A model generated the notes under the pieces. The model saw only the letters and a list, made by a program, of their open reading frames with translations, had not been told where the DNA came from and did no database searches. The position numbers and the translations under genes were made by a program. This document shows, one piece after another, positions 6,350-12,849 of a stretch of 20,127 nucleotides of DNA; positions within the stretch are counted from its first letter, which is position 1, and every line of letters starts with the position of its first letter. Origin of the DNA: a bacterium (GTDB taxonomy: Bacteria; Spirochaetota; UBA4802; UBA5550); contig JAAENB010000112.1 of assembly GCA_024224995.1 (NCBI GenBank), forward strand, positions 1-20,127, written 5' to 3'.

Positions 6350-7336
6350 CTATTCCTTCGCTTTCGGAACAATATTTCGCTCAACGCCGTTTAAAAAAGA
6401 TTCAATATTTGAACCAATTTCATGAATAAGCCGTTTTCGTGAGTCTAAACTGCCCCAGCCAATATGGGGAGTAATTATGAGGTTGGGAGCCTTGAGCAGG
6501 GGGTCGTCTTTAAGCGGCGGTTCCTGCTCCATAACGTCAATTGCGGCGCCGGCAATTTCTCCCGACTTGAGAGCATCCAGAAGCGCGCCAGGCGTAATAA
6601 TCTGGCCCCGCGCCATATTTATAAGAAAAGCCGTTTTTTTCATGGAACCAAGGAAATCTTTATTTACCAGGTGTTTGGAATAATCGGAAAGAGGCATATG
6701 GATTGATATCACATCGGATTGAGTTATAACTGTTTCCAGGTCATATCGATCAATATAGCCCATCTCATTAATATCATCACGATATTCCACTCCATCCCGT
6801 TTGAGCGCGATAACATTCATGCCAATGGCTTTACAAAAAGAGCCCACTTCCTTGCCGATTGATCCCATTCCCAGGATACCGATTGTCTTTTCTTTAAGGT
6901 CAAAGATTGGCCAGGTTCCCAGAGTAAAAATAGGAGAGTCGCTCCAGGTGCCGTCATGAGCGGCCTCGTTATATTTGGTGAGGTGGGTTGCCAGGGCCAA
7001 AATAAAAGCAATGGTTTGCTGGGCAACGGAATAGGTTGAATATCCCGGAACATTGCATACGGGAACACCCCTTTTTTGGGTCTCATCAATATCAATAATA
7101 TTATACCCCGTTGCTGCTACGGCAATGAGCTTGAGATTGGGGCAGCTGTCGAGAACAGCTTTGTCAATTATTACCTTATTGGTGATAATAATATCAGCAT
7201 CGCCCGCATTCTTTTTTATCTCGTCAGGGTTTGTATTGTCGAATGAAACAAAATTTCCGGATTTTTCTATTTCGGGAAAGTCAATATCACCATAATCAAC
7301 TGTTGACGCGTCAAGAAAGACAATTTTTTCCGGCAT
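6350..7336 (-). CDS. D-2-hydroxyacid dehydrogenase (glycerate dehydrogenase / hydroxypyruvate reductase-like)
   Basis: A 328-residue NAD(P)-dependent dehydrogenase of normal family length. The nucleotide-binding loop GMGSIG is at 156–161. The catalytic set is present: Arg243 in INMARG, Glu272 in EQEPP and His291 in TPHIGWG. The substrate-loop region NVPGYSTYSVAQQTIAF resembles glycerate dehydrogenases of the HprA type, which interconvert hydroxypyruvate and D-glycerate. Related 2-keto acids such as glyoxylate are also possible. The N-terminus (KIVFLDASTVDYGDIDF) also fits that branch. A GGAGAG site lies about 6 nt upstream of the ATG, and the gene starts 53 bp after the nucleoside transporter, probably in the same transcript. 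Cytoplasmic. Confidence 0.9.
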   Translation of the reverse strand: MPEKIVFLDASTVDYGDIDFPEIEKSGNFVSFDNTNPDEIKKNAGDADIIITNKVIIDKAVLDSCPNLKLIAVAATGYNIIDIDETQKRGVPVCNVPGYSTYSVAQQTIAFILALATHLTKYNEAAHDGTWSDSPIFTLGTWPIFDLKEKTIGILGMGSIGKEVGSFCKAIGMNVIALKRDGVEYRDDINEMGYIDRYDLETVITQSDVISIHMPLSDYSKHLVNKDFLGSMKKTAFLINMARGQIITPGALLDALKSGEIAGAAIDVMEQEPPLKDDPLLKAPNLIITPHIGWGSLDSRKRLIHEIGSNIESFLNGVERNIVPKAKE

Positions 7337-7389
7337 AGGTTCTCTCCATAAAATTTTTTATAAAGGAATTAAAATATTCATCCTGGGCG

Positions 7390-8637
7390 CTAACCAAGTA
7401 TACCAACTACCGCGCCCGTCATGCAGGTCGCGAGAGTTCCGGCGATGATCGATTTTAAACCCAGGGACACTATTTCACTTCTTCTCTCCGGAACCATGGT
7501 TCCCAGTCCCCCGATCATAATACCCAGGCTGCCGGGATTGGCAAAACCGCACAGAGCATAGGTCATAATTACCCGGCTTTTATCGCTCAATGCCCCTGCG
7601 GGAAGCTTTGCCAGCTCCATATACGCGAGAAACTCGTTTAATATGGTCTTCGTTCCCATAAGAGAACCCGAGGTCATTGCTTCATCCCAGGGAATGCCCA
7701 TGAGCCAGGTAATGGGAGCCATAATATATCCCAGTACTCGCTGTAAGGAAATGGGGGCTCCCGCTATGTCAGGAAAGATTCCCAGGAACAGGTTCGCGAT
7801 ATAGACAAGAGCAATAAGAACAATCAGCATGCCGATAATATTAATAAGGAGATCAATTCCCTGAACCGTCCCCTTGGTAATAGCGTCCATTGAACTGTGA
7901 TACTCTTCCCCCGTGTCTAAATTCCCCGAAGTAAGTTTTTCTGTTTCGGGAATCATTATTTTTGATATTAAAATCGCTGCCGGCGCGCTGATGATTGATG
8001 CCGTAAGAATATGACCCATAACATTGGGGATTATTTTTCCTAACAGACTGGCATAGAGAACCATAACCGTACCCGCGATAGTTGCCATGCCGCAGGTCAT
8101 AAGCGTAAAAATTTCACTCCTGGTCATTTTATGCAAATAAGGCCGGATCAGAAGAGGAGATTCAACCATGCCCACAAAGATATTAGCAGAAACTCCCAGC
8201 CCTTCGGCACCGCCAATTCCCATAGTCTTTTGCAGTAAAAACGAAAATCCCTTTACCATGAGCGGGAGAATTTTCCAGAAAAATAACAGGGCCGAAAGAG
8301 CACTCATGATCAGGACCAGGGGGAGCGCCTTAAACGCCAGGATAAAGCTTGAACCCGTAGGCGGATCATTAACAACAAAGGGCAGGGGCCCCCCTCCAAG
8401 GTATCCGAATACAATAGACGTTCCTGCTTCAGTGGCCTTTTCCAGGCCAAGAATAACATTGTTTAATGTGAGGAATATTTTTTTAAAAACAGGGACTTTG
8501 AGCATAAGAAGCGCCACAGCAAGCTGCATAACAAAACCAATAATCACAATCTTATAGGGGAATTTTTTCCGGTTTTCGCTGATGAGCCAGGCCAGGGCTC
8601 CAAAAACAATTAGGCCGAGAATGCACTGAAAGATCAT
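7390..8637 (-). CDS. Concentrative nucleoside transporter (CNT/NupC family)
   Basis: A polytopic inner-membrane protein of about 415 residues with the CNT signatures. These are the GGAEGLGVSANIFVGMVESP region, whose Glu–Ser pair before PLLIRPYL matches the nucleoside- and cation-binding motif of the family, and the C-terminal CGFANPGSLGIMIGG motif. It imports nucleosides with sodium or protons. The second motif has PGS where NupC-like proteins usually have FSS, which may alter base preference. There are two possible starts. ATG 8637 is preceded by GGAG at a 6-nt spacing, while ATG 8649, four codons earlier, has no visible ribosome site, so I chose 8637. It follows nrnA by under 30 bp, so uptake of nucleosides is linked to oligonucleotide degradation in one operon. 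Confidence 0.92.
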   Translation of the reverse strand: MIFQCILGLIVFGALAWLISENRKKFPYKIVIIGFVMQLAVALLMLKVPVFKKIFLTLNNVILGLEKATEAGTSIVFGYLGGGPLPFVVNDPPTGSSFILAFKALPLVLIMSALSALLFFWKILPLMVKGFSFLLQKTMGIGGAEGLGVSANIFVGMVESPLLIRPYLHKMTRSEIFTLMTCGMATIAGTVMVLYASLLGKIIPNVMGHILTASIISAPAAILISKIMIPETEKLTSGNLDTGEEYHSSMDAITKGTVQGIDLLINIIGMLIVLIALVYIANLFLGIFPDIAGAPISLQRVLGYIMAPITWLMGIPWDEAMTSGSLMGTKTILNEFLAYMELAKLPAGALSDKSRVIMTYALCGFANPGSLGIMIGGLGTMVPERRSEIVSLGLKSIIAGTLATCMTGAVVGILG

Positions 8638-8666
8638 TATGTTCTCCATACGGGATCTGGTATTAC

Positions 8667-9629
8667 TTATTTAAGGTCTGCTCGTAATCTTTCAAGAAAT
8701 TTTTGAAAAATTACTTCTTCGTTAAAAAGAGAGGGGTCTTTGATAATACCACCTGCCATATCCATATGACCGCCCCCAAACCCGATCTCTCTTAAAACAT
8801 CCTGTATAACTAATGACGCGTTCCATTCCGGCCGTTCATTTCTTAAGGAAAAGTTGATAATATTACCATTTCGAGCGCAAAGAATAACAAAATCAACCTC
8901 TTTGAGAGCGAGAAAAAAGTCGCCCAGAATGCCAAGAAGGTTCTGGTTGCATCCTTCGGAAAAATAGCAGAAAGAAATTTCTTCCTGAATCCGGGTATGT
9001 TCAATAGCATATTTATAGAATTCCAGGTCCTTGGTTTGAATAAAATTACGCAGAAGGGAATTATGAGCGGTCATATCCATTAATGGATAGAGGTCGGCAT
9101 AGGCCTGGACATCCATTTGACTGGCATTCCGGGTAAGCAGGTTCGTATCCATGTTAATGCCTATCATCAGTGCTGTTGCGATATTACGGGGAACTTCGAT
9201 TTCCATCTCTTTATACAAATCATAGATGAGAGAGGAGCAGGCTCCATACTCCGGGCGAATGTCGGTGAAGCGTACATCCTCAGTGGCAATAACATTATGA
9301 TGATCAATTACAGCAATCTCGTCACCAATAAGATCGGTAACATTTTTATTTCCTTTACATCCGTCCACAATAACGATCATATGGTCTTCTTCCAGTTCGT
9401 GGTTTTCATTGTGCTGAATGTCAATTTCAAGAGTGTCGATCATTTCAACAAGGGAATCTCTCTGTATATCTCCTTCATAAATAAGATGAGAGTTCACCCC
9501 AAACTGCTGCAGCAGGTATTGCAATCCAACTGCTGAAGCAACGGAATCATGATCCGGAAAATTATGTGTTTGTATGTAAATATACTCTTCGTCTTTTACA
9601 TACTCTACTATTTGCTGTATGATATTCAT
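8667..9629 (-). CDS. nrnA: NrnA-type DHH phosphoesterase (nanoRNase / pAp phosphatase)
   Basis: A 320-residue DHH/DHHA1 protein of typical length. The metal ligands are visible: HNFPDHDS (His22, Asp26, Asp28), VDG (Asp89), IDHH (Asp109, His110, His111) and NMDT (Asp161). The C-terminal DHHA1 substrate motif GGGHMDMAGG is at 285–294. NrnA enzymes remove the last nucleotides from short RNA oligomers (2–5-mers) and dephosphorylate 3'-phosphoadenosine 5'-phosphate with Mn2+ in the cytoplasm. The RecJ-type exonuclease branch is unlikely given the short length and lack of an OB domain. Cyclic-dinucleotide phosphodiesterase activity is possible but not distinguishable. Its ATG overlaps the stop of the upstream phosphoesterase gene (ATGA at 9626–9629), indicating translational coupling. 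Confidence 0.9.
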   Translation of the reverse strand: MNIIQQIVEYVKDEEYIYIQTHNFPDHDSVASAVGLQYLLQQFGVNSHLIYEGDIQRDSLVEMIDTLEIDIQHNENHELEEDHMIVIVDGCKGNKNVTDLIGDEIAVIDHHNVIATEDVRFTDIRPEYGACSSLIYDLYKEMEIEVPRNIATALMIGINMDTNLLTRNASQMDVQAYADLYPLMDMTAHNSLLRNFIQTKDLEFYKYAIEHTRIQEEISFCYFSEGCNQNLLGILGDFFLALKEVDFVILCARNGNIINFSLRNERPEWNASLVIQDVLREIGFGGGHMDMAGGIIKDPSLFNEEVIFQKFLERLRADLK

Positions 9630-10000
9630 AGTTCACTCCTGAAACTTTTATATATTATGACTTCCTCTTTTGTCCGGTCTTTCTGCGGGCCAATAGACAG
9701 ATTTCCTTTTAATTTTAGACCGTCAACAAAAATTTTGATGAGTTTCTCATCCCAGGACTCTGTTTTGTAGTCACCCGAATCATAGATGCTCACCATGCCG
9801 CGGTTACAGCTGATTGGCCCTTCATACGTAAGATACTTTTTCCGGTGATCCTGTATGCGAACGGCTTTTACTTCTTCTCCTGCCGCAAGCCTGTTTATGT
9901 CCTCAACCGCGATCTGCCAGGTCAGCAGGGTCTTGCCCCGCTCAATCATAAGATCATAATGTTCCGGCTCGGTCTGGTGATAATGAATTACAAATTTCAT
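9626..10000 (-). CDS. Stand-alone LigD-type 3'-phosphoesterase domain protein
   Basis: A 124-residue protein matching the 3'-phosphoesterase (PE) domain found at the start of DNA ligase D in bacterial end-joining. Visible motifs are FVIHYHQTEPEHYDLMIE (His8, His14, Asp16), LLTW, IQDHRKKYLTYEG (His52, Tyr56) and NRGMVSIYDSGDY. By comparison with Pseudomonas LigD (residue roles from memory), the active-site His, His, Asp, His and Tyr are present, while the Arg two residues after the Asp is Met18. No polymerase or ligase gene is nearby, so it may trim 3'-phosphates or 3'-ribonucleotides independently. A TGA stop two codons before the ATG fixes the start, but the ribosome site is weak. It is the first gene of the nrnA operon. 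Confidence 0.82.
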   Translation of the reverse strand: MKFVIHYHQTEPEHYDLMIERGKTLLTWQIAVEDINRLAAGEEVKAVRIQDHRKKYLTYEGPISCNRGMVSIYDSGDYKTESWDEKLIKIFVDGLKLKGNLSIGPQKDRTKEEVIIYKSFRSEL

Positions 10001-10034
10001 TGGTCAGCATAGCTCTATATGGTTTATCATCGTC

Positions 10035-10120
10035 GCCGAGAGTTAATCCCTCTTCGGAATGCTGCGGAACTCCCTCCGGTCAAACAGTCCTCACATCCCG
10101 AAGAGGGATTAACTCTCGGC
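10035..10120. repeat. Perfect 23-bp inverted repeat with 40-nt loop, in the probable leader of the phosphoesterase operon
   Basis: Bases 10035–10057 and 10098–10120 are exact reverse complements (arm starts GCCGAGAGTTAATCCC). Pairing stops at both ends, and there is no T-run on either side, so it is not an ordinary terminator. It sits between the rnr stop and the phosphoesterase start, downstream of a predicted minus-strand promoter, so it would form a long stem-loop in the 5' leader. Alternatives are a REP/MITE-like dispersed element or a two-arm protein-binding site. No target duplication is evident. Confidence 0.85.
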
Positions 10121-10141
10121 TGAACAATGTTACCCATTCTT

Positions 10142-10169
10142 ATTATATTCTCAACTATATGACGTTAAA
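10142..10169 (-). promoter_or_regulatory. Predicted promoter of the phosphoesterase–nrnA–nucleoside transporter operon
   Basis: On the minus strand a consensus -10 TATAAT (10147–10142) lies 16 bp after a weak -35 TTTAAC (10169–10164). Transcription would start near 10135, giving a leader of about 135 nt that contains the 23-bp inverted repeat. The region 10170–10239, up to the rnr stop, is AT-rich with T7–T8 runs and a doubled CCTCGAA heptamer. I see no gene or clear terminator there. Confidence 0.45.
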
Positions 10170-10239
10170 TTATTAAGTTTTTTACTCTATTTTTTTGACT
10201 TAAGAGCCGTTTTTTTTAACCTCGAACCTCGAACTTTTT

Positions 10240-12372
10240 TTATTCAACTTCAAAATCTATTATCATAATTTCAAAATTAACTTTAGAAAGTTTCACCATG
10301 ATCTTGTCACCAAGCCGGAATCTTCTTCCGTACTTTCTTCCTATTACGGTATACTCATCTTCTCTAATCGTATAATAATCATCCTTAAGAGCTCTAAGGA
10401 GAACCATTCCTTCAATGGGGATTTCGGTAAGGGTTACAAAAAAACCGGCCTTTCCTACTCCGCTCACTACTGCCGGGAAAACCTCACCAATCCTGTCCTT
10501 AAGCAGCCGGCATGATTTGATCTTTACCATGTCTCTTTCAGCTTTCTGGGCAATCCGCTCCAGCGTTGAGCTTTGTTCTCCCAGGTAAACCAGTTCCGCT
10601 TGAGAGAAGGCCGGTTCCCCTCCGTCAATGAGATTTTTTAAACACCGGTGTACAACCAGGTCCGGGTATCGCCGAATGGGGGACGTAAAATGAGTATAAT
10701 CTTTAAAACCAAGCCCAAAATGTCCCAGGGGCTCTATTCCATAATAGGCCTGCATCAAGGATTTTAGTACTACCAGGTTTACAACCTGCTCATATTCATG
10801 GCCCGCGATTTTTTTCAAAATATCCTGTATCATGCCGCCCATATCTTTCGATTTCTTCAGCTTGATATTAAGCAGCCGTAAAAAGGTGCTCAACGAATCA
10901 ACGCTTTCAGGAGGAATCTTTTCATGAATACGGTAGAGGGTAGGGATCTTCTTGTTTTTGAGAGCCCGTGATACCACCATGTTGGCGCTTAACATACACT
11001 CTTCAATAACCATATGGCTTTTTAAGCGTTCGGAAAAACGGATATCTTTTATGGTGTTTTCTTCATAAATGAGCTCACTGTCGGGCAGGTTGAGATCCAG
11101 CCTGCCTTCTCCTGACCGTTTTTTATTGAGTATCAAGGCTAGCTCATACATGAGGGCGAGATTTTTCCCGAGCTTATTCCCGAGCATGTTTCTATTCTTC
11201 TTCTCAATTGTTTCATGAGCAGACCGGTAGGTTAACCGTTTGTCCACCTTTATAATACCCCTGGTGAAATATTCTTTGATAATATTTCCCTGGGGATCAA
11301 ACGTCATTTCTGCCGAAAGAGTAAGACGGTCAACTCCGTGTTTCAGGGAACAGAGATTATTTGAAAGCTCTTCCGGAAGCATTGGAATTACCCGGTTTCC
11401 CAGGTAGCAGCTGGTCCCCCGCTTAATCGCTTCATGGTCCAGCTCGCCCCCTTTTTTTACGTAAGCGGAAACATCAGCAATATGGACATAGAGTTTAAAA
11501 TTCTTTCCCTGCTTCCGTATGGAAATGGCATCATCGAAATCCTTGGCATCGGCGCCGTCAATAGTAACGGTGAAATATTTCCGGTAATCTTTGCGGTTCT
11601 TGAACTCTTCAGCAGGGAGGTTCTCTTCAATATCGGCCAGTTCTTTATACACCCCATGAGATCCGGGCAGCGAATGCTTTAAAACAATCCGGGTAAAATC
11701 ATATTCTTCATCGAGCTGGGAGAATTTTTTCTCCACAACACAGCCCTGTCTACCGCTGATTGTCTTGTTATTCAGCTTTACCATGAAGAGTTGTTCTTCA
11801 TCGGACTGTTCCTGTCTTTTATTGATAGCTTCAATACCGGTGTCGGCGCAGACCTCAATATCTCCTTGAACATCAATTAATGAAAAGAATACCTGTCCCC
11901 GGGTTTTCCGGGAGATCTTTCCAATAAAGACATCTCTGTCTCTCCGGGCGACTTTACTCACTTCTCCAAAGAAATCGCCTTTTTTGTACTCAATAATAAA
12001 TGCCGTTACCTGGTCGTTATTATGAGCCTGGTTAATGTTCTCCTTTTTAATAAAGACCAGGTTTCCGTCATTTGTTTCCAGGATGCCGTTGCCGCTTGTA
12101 TTAACGCTGATCTTTCCGGTAACAGCAAACCTGTTAACAACAGTAAATTTTTTCCTGTTCTTTTGCAGCAAGCCGCTTTTAAGAAGAACGGCAAGCGTTT
12201 CATCTATTTTTGCAATATCTTTATTCGGTTTATAAGGAGTCTTTTTTTTAGATTTTTTCTTCCGGTCTTTTTCTATTTTGGGCTCTACCAGCTGATTCAG
12301 CAGGTCATTTCTGTTAAAAGATCCATTTATTCGACTAATATGTTTAATAATTTTTTTTGATGATATTGGCAT
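10240..12372 (-). CDS. rnr: Ribonuclease R (RNase II/R family 3'-5' exoribonuclease)
   Basis: A 710-residue RNB-family exonuclease. Order: an N-terminal winged-helix segment (about 1–80) interrupted by a Lys-rich stretch, cold-shock/OB domains (about 82–220), the RNB catalytic domain (about 255–590) and a C-terminal S1 domain (about 625–705). The active-site motif TIDGADAKDFDDA places Asp272, Asp278, Asp280 and Asp281 at the same numbers as in E. coli RNase R. HIADVSAYV, PEELSNNLCSLK and HFTSPIRRYPDLVVHR are also intact. It degrades structured RNA to very short products, which NrnA, encoded just downstream, can finish. It is shorter than E. coli RNase R (813) because the basic tail after S1 is missing. 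It begins 3 nt after the stop of the coiled-coil gene, so translation is probably coupled. Confidence 0.97.
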   Translation of the reverse strand: MPISSKKIIKHISRINGSFNRNDLLNQLVEPKIEKDRKKKSKKKTPYKPNKDIAKIDETLAVLLKSGLLQKNRKKFTVVNRFAVTGKISVNTSGNGILETNDGNLVFIKKENINQAHNNDQVTAFIIEYKKGDFFGEVSKVARRDRDVFIGKISRKTRGQVFFSLIDVQGDIEVCADTGIEAINKRQEQSDEEQLFMVKLNNKTISGRQGCVVEKKFSQLDEEYDFTRIVLKHSLPGSHGVYKELADIEENLPAEEFKNRKDYRKYFTVTIDGADAKDFDDAISIRKQGKNFKLYVHIADVSAYVKKGGELDHEAIKRGTSCYLGNRVIPMLPEELSNNLCSLKHGVDRLTLSAEMTFDPQGNIIKEYFTRGIIKVDKRLTYRSAHETIEKKNRNMLGNKLGKNLALMYELALILNKKRSGEGRLDLNLPDSELIYEENTIKDIRFSERLKSHMVIEECMLSANMVVSRALKNKKIPTLYRIHEKIPPESVDSLSTFLRLLNIKLKKSKDMGGMIQDILKKIAGHEYEQVVNLVVLKSLMQAYYGIEPLGHFGLGFKDYTHFTSPIRRYPDLVVHRCLKNLIDGGEPAFSQAELVYLGEQSSTLERIAQKAERDMVKIKSCRLLKDRIGEVFPAVVSGVGKAGFFVTLTEIPIEGMVLLRALKDDYYTIREDEYTVIGRKYGRRFRLGDKIMVKLSKVNFEIMIIDFEVE

Positions 12373-12375
12373 CTC

Positions 12376-12768
12376 TTACTCAGTATTCTCGGAACCGGGA
12401 GTCTTTTCCTCATTTGAGGCCTTATCCTCATTTGAAAACGTTTCCTTACTTGAAGCCTCTGCCTTCTCCTCTCCGGCTCTTTTTAGTTCTTCAATCTCTT
12501 CTTTTTTGGCATGGATTGTTGTTTTACATTCCTTAACCTTCTTAAAAAAATCGGAAACAACACTATCGTTCAGGTCAAGAGTCGTTTCTCCGTTTTCCCG
12601 CTTATCAATAACATAATTTCCTATACCTTTTGCAGCTTTTTCAATGTTGCTTTCCTGCTTTTTTATATCAAGGGTCAGCTTCGCTATTTTGGAATATTCT
12701 TCGGTTTTATTTACAAATTTTTCTCCGTATTTTAACAGGGTCTGGCCTGTATCTTTAAGAAGTCCCAT
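12376..12768 (-). CDS. Coiled-coil protein of unknown function, co-transcribed with rnr
   Basis: A 130-residue, highly charged protein with no signal peptide or membrane helix. Residues 1–55 look like an amphipathic helix (TGQTLLKYGEKFVNKTEEYSKIAKLTLDIKKQESNI), 65–100 form a second coiled-coil helix, and the last 30 residues are a disordered Glu/Ser/Lys tail with short repeats (SKETFSNEDKASNEEK). The plan resembles small Firmicute-type proteins in which a coiled coil precedes a zinc ribbon, but the ribbon is absent here and only one Cys (81) is seen. A strong AAAGGAG site precedes the ATG. It is the first gene after a good promoter and lies 3 nt from rnr, so a role in RNA decay or rnr translation is possible but unproven. 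Confidence 0.7.
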   Translation of the reverse strand: MGLLKDTGQTLLKYGEKFVNKTEEYSKIAKLTLDIKKQESNIEKAAKGIGNYVIDKRENGETTLDLNDSVVSDFFKKVKECKTTIHAKKEEIEELKRAGEEKAEASSKETFSNEDKASNEEKTPGSENTE

Positions 12769-12801
12769 AGTTTTTCTCCTTTATTTAAGATTTCCTGCTT
12801 T

Positions 12802-12830
12802 TATATATATCATATGAGCTGTTTTGTCAA
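12802..12830 (-). promoter_or_regulatory. Sigma70-type promoter of the coiled-coil–rnr operon
   Basis: On the minus strand a perfect -35 TTGACA (12830–12825) and a near-consensus -10 TATATA (12807–12802) are separated by 17 bp, with the start codon at 12768 about 25–30 nt past the expected start site. It lies in the 81-bp gap after the kinase–ATPase gene, so rnr need not depend on read-through. Confidence 0.8.
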
Positions 12831-12849
12831 TACTATTACATGAAAAATG

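Noticed and set aside
8168..8557. 129-residue + strand ORF
   Set aside because: Antisense shadow of the nucleoside transporter, low-complexity composition, no ribosome site.
10175..10239. T-runs and a doubled CCTCGAA heptamer after rnr as a terminator
   Set aside because: On the minus strand the runs are A-rich, not T-rich, and no stem forms around them.
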